From Actinobacillus succinogenes 130Z (lineage in GTDB: Bacteria; Pseudomonadota; Gammaproteobacteria; Enterobacterales; Pasteurellaceae): a stretch of DNA of 64,000 bases. The notes under the pieces are model-generated. The model did not search any database and was not told the origin of the DNA. It was given only the letters and a program-made list of their open reading frames with translations. The first letter of the stretch is position 1; the number at the start of each line of letters is the position of its first letter. This document shows, piece by piece, positions 1-11,991 of the stretch. The translations under genes were made by a program, and so were the position numbers. The stretch lies in assembly GCF_000017245.1 (NCBI RefSeq), contig NC_009655.1:558001-622000 (forward strand). Direction: 5' to 3'.

Positions 1-1150
1 GGAATGTAATGAGTAAACCATGGGCGAATGCACCGATAATTGCGCCGCGTCGTCCGCCGGTGGCATTAGCAAAGACACCCGCCGTAGCGCCACAGAAAAA
101 GTGGGGAACTACGCCCGGCAAAATCAGTACCCAGTTTAATTGTCCTAATAAAACCAATCCGACGACACCGCCGACAAAACTGGCAAGAAAACCTATCAGT
201 ACGGCATTCGGCGCATAAGGGAATACGATAGGGCAGTCTAATGCCGGGTGCGCGTTAGGTACTAATTTTTCCGAGAAGCCGGTAAACGCCGGCACGATTT
301 CGGCCAAAATTAAACGTACGCCCTGTAAAATAATGAATACGCCGGCGGCAAAAGTAATAGCTTGAATCATGGCATAAACCAAATAATGCTGACCATTACT
401 TAAATGGACGGTAACATATTCGCTGCCTGAAGCGACAGCCAAGATGAAATAGATCACCATCATCGTAAGCGAAATAGAAATAGAACTGTCGCGCAGGAAA
501 CTGAGATTTTTCGGCAGATCCATTTCTTCCGTGGATTTGGAATCTTTTCCCACAGCACTACCGATTACAGCGGATAGCACATAACCTAATGTACCGAAAT
601 GTCCGAATCCCACTTCATCGGTGCCGGTGACTCTGCGGGTATAACGATGAATTAACGCTGGGAAAAATGCCATAATTAAGCCTAATGTTAACGCCCCTAC
701 AAAAATCAGTTGTACGCCTTCAAATCCCGCAACGGTTAGAATGACACCGATCATGCAGGCCATATAGAAAGTGTGATGGCCGGTTAAAAAAATGAATTTT
801 AAACGGGTAAAACGTGCCACGATAATGTTAGCCGCCATACCGAATGCCATGATAAGAGCGGTCGCCGTACCGTATTTTTCGATAGCCATTGACACAATAG
901 CTTCGTTGTTCGGAATAATGCCCTGTACATTAAAGGCATATTCAAACATATTACCGAGCGGTGTCAGAGATGTGAGCAGTACTGTCGCTCCGCCGCTGAG
1001 CACGATAAAACCGAGAATGGTTTTGACCGTACCTTTAATGGTATCGGGCAGGCTTTTTTTCTGGGCAATCAGACCGACAAGAGCGATTAATCCTACCAAT
1101 ACGGAAGGGACTTTTAGGATGTCTAAAATAAAGAAAAGTAAACCGTCCAT
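1..1150 (-). CDS. ulaA: PTS ascorbate-type transporter, membrane subunit IIC (5' part; 3' end outside window)
   Basis: Membrane channel subunit of an ascorbate-specific phosphotransferase system (UlaA/SgaT family), which imports and phosphorylates L-ascorbate with the IIB and IIA subunits. The reading frame is open from the ATG at 1150 to the window edge, about 383 codons. The E. coli protein is about 465 residues, so the C-terminus is missing. It starts MDGLLFFILDILKVPSVLVG and is made of hydrophobic segments separated by short polar loops, with typical SgaT stretches such as TGHHTFYMA and the later GVVPHFFCGATAGVFANA. An AAGGAG ribosome site lies 6 bases before the ATG. It follows ulaB by 30 bases and is presumably co-transcribed. 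Substrate is inferred from family only; related IIC proteins can move other sugar acids. Confidence 0.88.
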   Translation of the reverse strand, partial: MDGLLFFILDILKVPSVLVGLIALVGLIAQKKSLPDTIKGTVKTILGFIVLSGGATVLLTSLTPLGNMFEYAFNVQGIIPNNEAIVSMAIEKYGTATALIMAFGMAANIIVARFTRLKFIFLTGHHTFYMACMIGVILTVAGFEGVQLIFVGALTLGLIMAFFPALIHRYTRRVTGTDEVGFGHFGTLGYVLSAVIGSAVGKDSKSTEEMDLPKNLSFLRDSSISISLTMMVIYFILAVASGSEYVTVHLSNGQHYLVYAMIQAITFAAGVFIILQGVRLILAEIVPAFTGFSEKLVPNAHPALDCPIVFPYAPNAVLIGFLASFVGGVVGLVLLGQLNWVLILPGVVPHFFCGATAGVFANATGGRRGAIIGAFAHGLLITF

Positions 1151-1180
1151 ACGATTTCTCCTTATACCCGGCAGGCGACA

Positions 1181-1450
1181 TTATTGATTAAAATAGGCGG
1201 AGAGTTTTTCTTCGAGCTCTTTAGTACCGACGATATTTTTTATAACTAAAATTTTATCTTTAGGCAAACCGCTGCTATTGGCAATGTCGTTTGCCATGAT
1301 AAATAAATCGGCATCGTTCGCGTTGACGGACGCTAAATCCGTGTGTTCCACTTCAGCCTCTATATTCAATTTTTTCAAGACTTTCTTGATGTTCATATCC
1401 ATCATAAAGCTGCTGCCGATTCCGTGCCCGCATACCGCCATAATTTTCAT
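1181..1450 (-). CDS. ulaB: PTS ascorbate-type transporter, phosphocarrier subunit IIB
   Basis: Cytoplasmic 89-residue IIB protein that passes phosphate from IIA to the incoming sugar at the IIC channel. The N-terminus MKIMAVCGHGIGSSFMMDMN carries the IIB phosphocysteine motif (C7 in a CGxGxGSS-like loop). The frame continues upstream to 1552, but the start at 1450 is chosen because it has a GGGAG ribosome site 7 bases upstream and matches the usual family length. It is the first gene of the visible operon, directly ahead of ulaA. A perfect CRP site upstream suggests catabolite control. The IIA gene is not in the window and may lie beyond the left edge. Confidence 0.9.
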   Translation of the reverse strand: MKIMAVCGHGIGSSFMMDMNIKKVLKKLNIEAEVEHTDLASVNANDADLFIMANDIANSSGLPKDKILVIKNIVGTKELEEKLSAYFNQ

Positions 1451-1484
1451 GTCGTTACTCCCGATAAGAATTGTAAATAAAAAT

Positions 1485-1490
1485 AATCTA
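1485..1490 (-). promoter_or_regulatory. candidate -10 box of the ulaBA promoter
   Basis: Minus-strand TAGATT would place the transcription start near 1478, about 61 bases from the centre of the CRP palindrome at 1531-1546. That is the usual class I CRP spacing. No good -35 is visible, as expected for an activator-dependent promoter. Position is inferred. Confidence 0.45.
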
Positions 1491-1530
1491 TACCTATCCG
1501 TTAAGCTAATCAATGCGGGACGTTTGATTT

Positions 1531-1546
1531 TGTGAGAAAGATCACA
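1531..1546 (-). promoter_or_regulatory. CRP-cAMP binding site upstream of ulaB
   Basis: The sequence is TGTGA-GAAAGA-TCACA, a perfect match to the CRP consensus TGTGA-N6-TCACA. It sits 81 bases upstream of the ulaB start codon. CRP control of PTS sugar operons is well established in Enterobacteriaceae and Haemophilus; its use here is inferred from the site. Confidence 0.8.
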
Positions 1547-1647
1547 CAACATAATTAGACTATAATGGATATTTTAACCGGCAAATTAAACTGTCTCACA
1601 CTTGATGTCGTTATTTCTCTGACATGTACGGTTTCGGTTATCTTGCC

Positions 1648-1887
1648 TTATTTTCCTTTTTTTACCCAGTAACGAAAGGGGGGGCGTTCCATTTCGGCAC
1701 GTACTAACGTATGTTCCATAAATTGACAGAAACCGGGAATATCGCGTGTGGTGGCGGGATCGTCGGCGATGACGAGTAACATTTCGCCGTTTTGCATATG
1801 TCGGATTTGTTTGCGTACCAGCATAACGGGTTCCGGACAACGAAGTCCTAAAGTATCGAGCGTGTAGTGGATGATGTTATTGTTCAT
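1648..1887 (-). CDS. tusA: TusA sulfur-carrier protein
   Basis: Small (79 residue) cytoplasmic sulfur carrier of the TusA/SirA/YhhP family. It takes sulfur from IscS persulfide and feeds it to the TusBCD-TusE relay for 2-thiouridine at tRNA position 34. The family signature LGLRCPEPVMLVRK, with the active cysteine in the CPxP motif at residue 17, is present. The length matches E. coli TusA (81). The last codons run over a stretch of seven G/C, giving ERPPFR. It stands alone: it is transcribed away from yigZ, and the next gene in its direction (ulaB) is about 200 bases away with only the ula control region between. Confidence 0.93.
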   Translation of the reverse strand: MNNNIIHYTLDTLGLRCPEPVMLVRKQIRHMQNGEMLLVIADDPATTRDIPGFCQFMEHTLVRAEMERPPFRYWVKKGK

Positions 1888-1965
1888 TGGTATAATTCAG
1901 GTTTGTATTGATTAGCGCGTATAATAGCTTTCTGATAAAGTGCGGTCAAAAATTAAGATGATTTT

Positions 1966-2574
1966 ATGCAATATTTAATTCCTAAAAGTACGGTCGTTTT
2001 TGAAGAAGAAATTAAAAAAAGCCGGTTTATCACCTATCTTCAGCATACGGATGGACTGGAACGGGCACGTACCTTTTGGGCGGAAGTGAGAAACAATCAT
2101 CCTAACGGGCGACATCATTGCTGGGCGGCGGTTGCCGCCCAACCGACCAACTCACAAGCGCTTGGATTTTCCGATGACGGCGAACCGGCGGGAACGGCAG
2201 GTAAACCGATGCTTGCTGCATTGCTGGGCAGTAAACTTGGTGAGATTTCTGCGGTGGTGGTACGTTATTACGGCGGAATTCTGCTTGGTACCGGCGGTTT
2301 GGTAAGGGCTTACGGTAACGGTGTGCAACAGGCTTTGAAACTATTGGAAACCGAATTGAAAGTTGAACGCCAATATTATGTTTTACGGTGTGATTACGGG
2401 CAAATTAATTGGTTACAATTTTTATGTGAAAAATATGATATTGTGATCGAAAACCAGAATTTTCAGGAAAAGGTGCAATTTATCCTGGCAATAAGCGATG
2501 ATAGACTTGCGGCATTTAATCAAGAGTTAACCGAACGTTCCGCGGGACAATTAGTATTGAATCAAATTAAATAG
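1966..2574 (+). CDS. yigZ: YigZ, IMPACT/UPF0029 family protein
   Basis: A 202-residue protein of the YigZ/IMPACT family. These proteins have an N-terminal IMPACT domain (about residues 15-125) and a C-terminal DUF1949 ferredoxin-like domain. The family hallmark DDGEPAGTAGKPML is at about residues 67-80, followed by VVVRYYGGILLGTGGLVRAY. The biochemical function of the bacterial members is not settled; eukaryotic IMPACT acts on translation control. An uptake sequence (AAGTGCGGT, 1938-1946) lies just ahead of the start. The gene is followed 17 bases later by trkH, as in E. coli (yigZ-trkH-hemG). Confidence 0.93.
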   Translation: MQYLIPKSTVVFEEEIKKSRFITYLQHTDGLERARTFWAEVRNNHPNGRHHCWAAVAAQPTNSQALGFSDDGEPAGTAGKPMLAALLGSKLGEISAVVVRYYGGILLGTGGLVRAYGNGVQQALKLLETELKVERQYYVLRCDYGQINWLQFLCEKYDIVIENQNFQEKVQFILAISDDRLAAFNQELTERSAGQLVLNQIK

Positions 2575-2591
2575 ATAAATAGAGAAATTTT

Positions 2592-4055
2592 GTGCATATT
2601 TTTACCATTATTCGGATTGTCGGCATTTTAGTCATGTGCTTTTCCTTTGCCATGCTTGCGCCGGCATTTATAGCGTTAATATATGGAGACGGCGGCGGTA
2701 CGGCATTTATTCAGTCTTTCTTTATTAGTCTTGCCGTTGGGGCGAGTCTATGGTGGAGTTGCCACTTACATAAGGAAGAATTACGTTCCCGCGAAGGCTT
2801 TCTCATTGTTGTATCGTTTTGGGTTGTGTTGGGAAGCCTTGCTGCTTTACCGTTTATGTTGTTCGATGAACCCAATCTTACGCTGGCATCTGCGTTTTTC
2901 GAAGCTTTTTCAGGGTTAACTACCACTGGAGCGACGACGATTACAGGATTAGATAATTTACCGAAAGCGATTTTGTTTTATCGTCAGTTTTTGCAATGGC
3001 TAGGCGGAATGGGGATTATCGTGCTGGCGATTGCGATTATCCCTTTATTAGGAATCGGTGGCATGCAGCTTTATCGGGCTGAAATGTCAGGGCCGATGAA
3101 AGAACAAAAAATGCAACCGCGGATTGCCGAAACGGCTAAAACCTTATGGTTCATTTATGCTTCGCTCACGGTGCTTTGCGCATTATCTTATTATTGGGCC
3201 GGAATGTCCGGGTTTGATGCCATCAGTCATAGTTTTTCCACAGTGTCGATTGGCGGCTTTTCTACACATGATGCCAGTATGGGCTATTTTGATAGCCCGA
3301 CAATTAATATGATTACGGTGGTATTTTTATTGATATCCGCCTGTAACTTTGCGTTGCACTTTCGTGCGTTTTCCGAAATTCGAGAAGGTAATTTTTTCAA
3401 GATTTATTTGCGGGATCCTGAGTTTCGCTTTTTTATTCGGATACAAATTGTGCTTATTGCCTTATGTTCTTTTGCGTTAGTCCGTCATCATACAGCCGAT
3501 GATTGGTGGGTAAATGTCGAGCAAGCGGTTTTCCAAGCGGTTTCTATTTCTACTACTACAGGTTACACTACTGCCGATTTTACCCATTGGCCTTCTTTTA
3601 TTCCTATGCTGTTAATTATTGCCTCCTTTATCGGCGGCTGTGCGGGGTCTGTCGGCGGCGGATTGCGTGTGGCGCGGGTGTTAGTACTTTCTTTGCAAGG
3701 TTTGCGAGAACTGAAATTATTCGTACATCCCAATTTGGTTTATCCGATAAAATGGGGAAAGGTTATTTTAGACAATCGTGTCATTTCCAGTATTTGGTCA
3801 TTTTTTTCCGCTTATGTACTGCTTTTTGTAATCTGTCTGCTTTCGGTTATTGCCTGCGGATTGGAACCCTTTGACGCCTTTAATGCCGTATTGGCGTGTT
3901 TGAATAATTTAGGCCCGGGGATGGGCATTGTCAGCAGTAATTTTGTCGACGTACCGGATAGCGCAAAATGGATTCTTACCGGCGCAATGGTGTGCGGTCG
4001 ACTTGAGATTTTTACTTTATTGGCTCTATTCAGCCCGGCGTTTTGGAGAACATAA
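2592..4055 (+). CDS. trkH: Trk potassium uptake system, membrane subunit TrkH
   Basis: Inner-membrane potassium-translocating subunit of the Trk system, which works with the NAD-binding regulator TrkA (not in this window). At 487 residues it is close to E. coli TrkH (483). The GTG start is supported by alignment with the E. coli N-terminus (MHxxxIxRIVGxLV). Four filter-type repeats are visible, including SGLTTTGATT (about 105-115), STVSIGGFST and STTTGYTTADF, and hydrophobic segments run throughout. Its stop codon overlaps the hemG start (TAATG), indicating translational coupling. Confidence 0.95.
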   Translation: MHIFTIIRIVGILVMCFSFAMLAPAFIALIYGDGGGTAFIQSFFISLAVGASLWWSCHLHKEELRSREGFLIVVSFWVVLGSLAALPFMLFDEPNLTLASAFFEAFSGLTTTGATTITGLDNLPKAILFYRQFLQWLGGMGIIVLAIAIIPLLGIGGMQLYRAEMSGPMKEQKMQPRIAETAKTLWFIYASLTVLCALSYYWAGMSGFDAISHSFSTVSIGGFSTHDASMGYFDSPTINMITVVFLLISACNFALHFRAFSEIREGNFFKIYLRDPEFRFFIRIQIVLIALCSFALVRHHTADDWWVNVEQAVFQAVSISTTTGYTTADFTHWPSFIPMLLIIASFIGGCAGSVGGGLRVARVLVLSLQGLRELKLFVHPNLVYPIKWGKVILDNRVISSIWSFFSAYVLLFVICLLSVIACGLEPFDAFNAVLACLNNLGPGMGIVSSNFVDVPDSAKWILTGAMVCGRLEIFTLLALFSPAFWRT

Positions 4056-4564
4056 TGAAAACCTTGATTATTTATTCAAGCTATGACGGACAAACGAAGA
4101 AGATTGCTGAATTTATTGCACAGAAAATTAATGCCGAAGTGATTGCTCTTGAGCAAAGTGCGGTCAAAAATTTAGACGATTTTGAACGCATTATTATCGG
4201 AGCGTCTATTCGTTATGGTCATTTCAACAAAGCTCTTTATAAATTTATTGAAAAACAGACCGCACTTTTGAATCGAAAAACTACAGCGTTCTTCGGTGTG
4301 AATTTGACGGCGCGAAAAGCAGAAAAAAATACGCCGGAAACCAATGTTTATGTGCGTAAGTTTTTACAGCGAATTTCATGGCAACCAACCCTTTCTGCCG
4401 TTTTTGCCGGCGCGTTACGTTATCCGCGATATAATTTTTTTGATCGAACTATGATCCGACTCATAATGAAAATTACGGGCGGAGAAACGGATCCGTCGGC
4501 TGAGATCGAATATACGGATTGGAATAAAGTGGCAATTTTTGCAGCGGAATTTGCGGATGTTTAA
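4055..4564 (+). CDS. hemG: Menaquinone-dependent protoporphyrinogen IX dehydrogenase HemG
   Basis: Oxidises protoporphyrinogen IX to protoporphyrin IX, the penultimate step of heme synthesis, passing electrons through FMN to menaquinone. The 169-residue protein has a flavodoxin fold with the N-terminal FMN-phosphate loop YSSYDGQTKKIAEF. The ATG at 4055 is chosen over an in-frame ATG 12 bases upstream because GGAG lies 6 bases before it and the family starts MKTLIIYSS. It overlaps the trkH stop by one base. The segment LEQSAVKNL is encoded by an uptake sequence (4156-4164). The gene order hemG then rRNA operon is the same as at E. coli rrnA. Confidence 0.94.
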   Translation: MKTLIIYSSYDGQTKKIAEFIAQKINAEVIALEQSAVKNLDDFERIIIGASIRYGHFNKALYKFIEKQTALLNRKTTAFFGVNLTARKAEKNTPETNVYVRKFLQRISWQPTLSAVFAGALRYPRYNFFDRTMIRLIMKITGGETDPSAEIEYTDWNKVAIFAAEFADV

Positions 4565-4624
4565 ACCGGATTGTTTGCAAATTCATCAAAAGAAAATATT
4601 TTTACATTTTTTTACAAAAAGGGC

Positions 4625-4652
4625 TTGCAAAGGATTCTAAAAGCCCTATAAT
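4625..4652 (+). promoter_or_regulatory. rRNA operon promoter
   Basis: TTGCAA (-35, 4625-4630) and TATAAT (-10, 4647-4652) are separated by 16 bases. They are preceded by an A/T-rich UP-element-like stretch (about 4590-4620) and followed by the GC-rich discriminator ACGCCCC. The same TATAATACGCCCC or TTTAATACGCCCC block precedes the tRNA operons at 38.4 and 57.3 kb, the hallmark of growth-rate and stringent control. Confidence 0.88.
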
Positions 4653-4660
4653 ACGCCCCA

Positions 4661-4715
4661 CACAACGACGCGCCGTTGTGAAGAAGTCAAATCAAGCGGT
4701 GCGTCGTTGTTTTTT
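4661..4715 (+). promoter_or_regulatory. alternative hairpins in the rRNA leader, one terminator-like
   Basis: Hairpin A pairs CACAACG (4661-4667) with CGTTGTG (4674-4680) around a 6-base loop. Hairpin B pairs ACAACGACGC (4662-4671) with GCGTCGTTGT (4701-4710) and is followed directly by a run of T to 4715. The two share the same 5' arm, so only one can form at a time. B has the form of an intrinsic terminator and ends where boxA begins. The position corresponds to boxB of enteric rrn leaders. Function is inferred. Confidence 0.55.
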
Positions 4716-4726
4716 GCTCTTTAACA
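4715..4726 (+). promoter_or_regulatory. rRNA leader boxA antitermination site
   Basis: TGCTCTTTAACA matches the E. coli rrn boxA core, which recruits NusB-NusE (S10) for rRNA antitermination. The following bases AATTTATCAGACAATCTG are also nearly identical to the E. coli leader. Confidence 0.9.
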
Positions 4727-4736
4727 ATTTATCAGA

Positions 4737-4755
4737 CAATCTGTGTGGGCACCGG
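4737..4755 (+). other. 16S precursor processing stem, 5' arm
   Basis: CAATCTGTGTGGGCACCGG pairs with CCGGTGTTCACACAGATTG at 6408-6426, with only the central two bases not forming canonical pairs. This brings the ends of the 16S precursor together in the double strand cut by RNase III. Confidence 0.8.
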
Positions 4756-4848
4756 AAAGATTCGTTTAGAAAAAACAAATGAAGACTTAAGGTGCTGACC
4801 GAAGTTAATACATTAATGAATGTCAGTATATTGAGCGAAAAACTTTTT

Positions 4849-6392
<1,544 letters not shown>

Positions 6393-6407
6393 CTAAAGAA
6401 CGGATTA

Positions 6408-6426
6408 CCGGTGTTCACACAGATTG
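6408..6426 (+). other. 16S precursor processing stem, 3' arm
   Basis: Complement of the leader arm at 4737-4755; see that entry. It lies 16 bases after the mature 16S end. Confidence 0.78.
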
Positions 6427-6542
6427 TTTGATGAAAAGTAGAGAGAAAAGACCGCACTTTTGGTTGCTTACTAGGTCGAGCGACGAGATGAGAATCGAAG
6501 AAACGGAAGTGCAAGACAACAAAGAGATTATCTTTAGCTGTT

Positions 6543-6618
6543 GTCCCCATCGTCTAGAGGCCTAGGACATCGCCCTTTCACGGCGGTAACCGGGGTTCGA
6601 ATCCCCGTGGGGACGCCA
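6543..6618 (+). tRNA. tRNA-Glu (anticodon TTC)
   Basis: A 76-base tRNA with encoded CCA in the 16S-23S spacer. Acceptor arm GTCCCCA pairs with TGGGGAC, the T loop is GGTTCGAATCC, and the anticodon loop is CCTTTCACG with TTC. It is nearly identical to E. coli tRNA-Glu. A single tRNA-Glu in the spacer is one of the two common Pasteurellaceae rrn types (the other has tRNA-Ile and tRNA-Ala). An uptake sequence (ACCGCACTT) lies upstream in the spacer at about 6451. Confidence 0.97.
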
Positions 6619-6818
6619 ATTAAAGATGATTTCGTCTAACGCAAGTTAGGGTTTATCTTATTGTTCTTTAAAAAATTGGAAACAAGCTGAAAAACTGAAG
6701 AGATTTTCGAAAGAAAGTCTGAGTAGTAAAAATCTTGACTGAACAAAAGCAGTCAAGTGTTTAGTTTAAAAAACCGACTTCAAATTGAAGGCACTTTCTT
6801 GCAAAAGACAGTAAAGAG

Positions 6819-6835
6819 AACATTTGAGGTTGTAT

Positions 6836-6842
<7 letters not shown>
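6819..6842 (+). other. 23S precursor processing stem, 5' arm
   Basis: AACATTTGAG followed by GTTGTATAGTTAAG pairs with the stretch at 9826-9850 after the 23S gene, with a single bulged base. This is the RNase III processing helix around 23S and overlaps the first bases of the mature RNA. Confidence 0.78.
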
Positions 6843-9825
<2,983 letters not shown>

Positions 9826-9834
<9 letters not shown>

Positions 9835-9850
9835 ACAACGCTCAAATGTT
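9826..9850 (+). other. 23S precursor processing stem, 3' arm
   Basis: Pairs with 6819-6842 apart from one bulged base; completes the 23S processing helix. Confidence 0.75.
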
Positions 9851-9934
9851 TTCGGCTTGTTTCGAATTTTAAAGGAAGCGGCGCGGGCTATTGAGAGGTA
9901 GAGGCGTTGCGGATAAGCGGAGAACAACAGAATT

Positions 9935-10053
9935 ATCTTGGCGGCGACAGTGCGGTGGTCCCACCTGACCCCATGCCGAACTCAGAAGTGAAACGCCGTA
10001 ATGCCGATGGTAGTGTGGGATATTCCCATGTGAGAGTAGGGCACCGCCAGGTA
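9935..10053 (+). rRNA. rrf: 5S ribosomal RNA
   Basis: About 119 bases; contains GGTGGTCCCACCTGACCCCA and GAGAGTAGGGCACCGCCAGG. The terminal helix pairs CTTGGCGG with CCGCCAGG. The exact ends are uncertain by one or two bases. Last gene of the rRNA operon. Confidence 0.95.
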
Positions 10054-10063
10054 GCGATAAAGA

Positions 10064-10095
10064 AACCCCGGTTCAGAAATGAGCCGGGGTTTTTG
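10064..10095 (+). terminator. rRNA operon terminator
   Basis: AACCCCGG (10064-10071) pairs with CCGGGGTT (10084-10091) followed by a T run; a second T run follows at about 10098. Lies 11 bases after 5S. Confidence 0.9.
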
Positions 10096-10258
10096 GGTTT
10101 TTAGGGTTTTGAGCTGTTTATCATATTTTGATACTTATCTGCCATATTTTTAAAAAAACACGACAAAATCTGACCGCACTTCTTAAAAGTTAAGGATTAT
10201 TAATTAAAGCGGATTCTGCTAGTGGTGCAGCAAGCGTTTATTTTACGAATAAGTATTA

Positions 10259-10963
10259 TTATATAATGTCAATAACCTTAACGATATGGCCGTCAAATTG
10301 AAAACGGATGTTGTAGTCATATAATTTGATTCCATATATTTTCTTTGAATTTTTTTCTTGATGGTAGGCAGGACGGGGATCCTGTTGTAAGACTTCTGTA
10401 ATAAACCGTTGTATAAACGGGTATTTTTGTTGAATCCGGGTAAGAATATTTTTAGCTTCCTCGGTAAAAGTAACGGCTAAATTGTTTTTAGGCTTATGCT
10501 GAGCAAAACCTGAAATGGCATTGGGTTCTTGATCCGCATAAGCGATATAAGGTTTAATATCAAGGATGGGCGTACCGTCAACTAAGTCCACGGCGCCTAA
10601 ATATAATTTTACATTTCCATTTTCACATTCTATCTTTTTTAATGCTACTTTGGATAATCCAAGCGGGTTAGGGCGATGAGTTGAGCGTGTGGCAAAGACA
10701 CCCATTCTTCGGTTGCCACCTAATCTGGGCGGTCTTACCGTCGGATTCCATTTGCCGCGTTCAATACGATCGAATTGGAAAATGAGCCATAAATGCGAAA
10801 ACTGTTCTAATCCTCGCACGCTTTCAGGAATATTATAGGGTGGCAATAACTCTAGGACACCGGTTCCGTCCTGTATTAAGTCAGGTTGGCGAGGAACGGA
10901 AAATTTTTCTTTATAAGGCGTATGGATTACTGCAATTGGCGTTAAGGTTAAGTCAGACATCAT
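10259..10963 (-). CDS. trmO: tRNA-Thr N6-methyladenosine-37 methyltransferase TrmO
   Basis: SAM-dependent enzyme (TsaA/YaeB/VirR family) that adds the N6-methyl group to t6A37 of tRNA-Thr. The 234-residue protein begins with the family beta-barrel sequence LTPIAVIHTPYKEKFSVPRQPDL and carries RPPRLGGNRRMGVFATRSTHRPNPLGLS at about residues 78-105, the most conserved part of the family. A DLVDGTPILDIKPYIAY motif follows. Two adjacent ATG codons (10963, 10960) are equally possible starts. It is divergent from menA with an uptake sequence (11013-11021) between them. Confidence 0.93.
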   Translation of the reverse strand: MMSDLTLTPIAVIHTPYKEKFSVPRQPDLIQDGTGVLELLPPYNIPESVRGLEQFSHLWLIFQFDRIERGKWNPTVRPPRLGGNRRMGVFATRSTHRPNPLGLSKVALKKIECENGNVKLYLGAVDLVDGTPILDIKPYIAYADQEPNAISGFAQHKPKNNLAVTFTEEAKNILTRIQQKYPFIQRFITEVLQQDPRPAYHQEKNSKKIYGIKLYDYNIRFQFDGHIVKVIDII

Positions 10964-11041
10964 TTCTAATCTATGGTAAACTTCGTTTTTCGTATGATAC
11001 CTGAAACCGCAAAAGTGCGGTCAGAAATTTTGTAGATTTTT

Positions 11042-11947
11042 ATGGCTAAAACATCATTTAAAGCGTGGCTTGATACCGCGCGCCCTAAAACGCTTCCGCT
11101 TGCATTGGCAATAATTTTAACCGGTTCGGCACTTTCCCAATGGCGGGGAAGTTTCAGCTGGTCAGTGACGTTGTTATGCTTGTTAACGGCAACGTTACTT
11201 CAGATAGTGTCTAATTTTGCCAATGATTACGGTGACTATCAGAAAGGTTCGGATACGGCAGAAAGAATCGGGCCGTTACGCGGTATTCAGCAAGGAGAAA
11301 TGACGGCAGCACAACTACGAAAGGGGTTAATTGTTGCTATCACGATAAGTTTTGTTTCCGGCGTATTGCTGATTGCCATCGCATATGAAGATATTAAAGA
11401 TCTCATTGTATTCGGTGGATTAGGACTGCTTGCCATTTTGGCGGCAATTACTTACACCGTCGGCAAAAAACCTTATGGATATTTGGGATTAGGTGATATT
11501 TCTGTCTTTTTATTTTTTGGTTTATTATCGGTTTGCGGAACCTATTATTTGCAAACTCATGAATTGAGCGGCGATATCTTTCTGCCGGCATCGGCTTGCG
11601 GACTGCTTTCTACCGCAGTACTGAATATCAACAATTTACGGGATATTGAACAAGATAAAAAAGCGGGGAAAAATACGTTAATTGTTCGAATCGGCCCGGA
11701 AAAAGGACGAATTTATCATTGTTTCTTATTATTGGGAGCAGTGCTTTGTTACGCACTTTTTGCATTAAAATATAAACCTATTTTGTTGAGCGTCATAGGT
11801 GTTATTGCTTTTTTATTAGCAAGACATGCAAAATTTGTTGTCACCCATAAAGATCCGTCAGCATTGCGTCCTATGTTGGCGAAAATGTCGATGTTGGCGC
11901 TTATCAGCACTGTGCTTTTCAGTTTAGGCTTGCTAATGTTACCGTAA
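11042..11947 (+). CDS. menA: 1,4-dihydroxy-2-naphthoate octaprenyltransferase MenA
   Basis: Integral membrane UbiA-family prenyltransferase that attaches the polyprenyl tail to 1,4-dihydroxy-2-naphthoate, the membrane-committing step of menaquinone synthesis. The 301-residue protein has the two Asp-rich substrate motifs, NDYGDYQKGSD (about residues 61-71) and NNLRDIEQDKKAGKNTL (about 197-213), and eight or so hydrophobic segments. HemG in this window uses menaquinone as acceptor. rraA follows 44 bases later, as in E. coli (menA-rraA). Confidence 0.95.
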   Translation: MAKTSFKAWLDTARPKTLPLALAIILTGSALSQWRGSFSWSVTLLCLLTATLLQIVSNFANDYGDYQKGSDTAERIGPLRGIQQGEMTAAQLRKGLIVAITISFVSGVLLIAIAYEDIKDLIVFGGLGLLAILAAITYTVGKKPYGYLGLGDISVFLFFGLLSVCGTYYLQTHELSGDIFLPASACGLLSTAVLNINNLRDIEQDKKAGKNTLIVRIGPEKGRIYHCFLLLGAVLCYALFALKYKPILLSVIGVIAFLLARHAKFVVTHKDPSALRPMLAKMSMLALISTVLFSLGLLMLP

Positions 11948-11991
11948 CGGGCATATACTTACGTTTATTGTTTCGAAAGAAAGGAAATTAT

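Noticed and set aside
1678..1684. G7 run at the 3' end of tusA as a possible phase-variation tract
   Set aside because: Seven bases is short, it is near the C-terminus, and tusA is a housekeeping gene.
1586..1840. 84-codon minus-strand frame overlapping tusA
   Set aside because: Composition is Arg/Thr-rich and unlike a protein; the tusA frame over the same bases is a clear family match.
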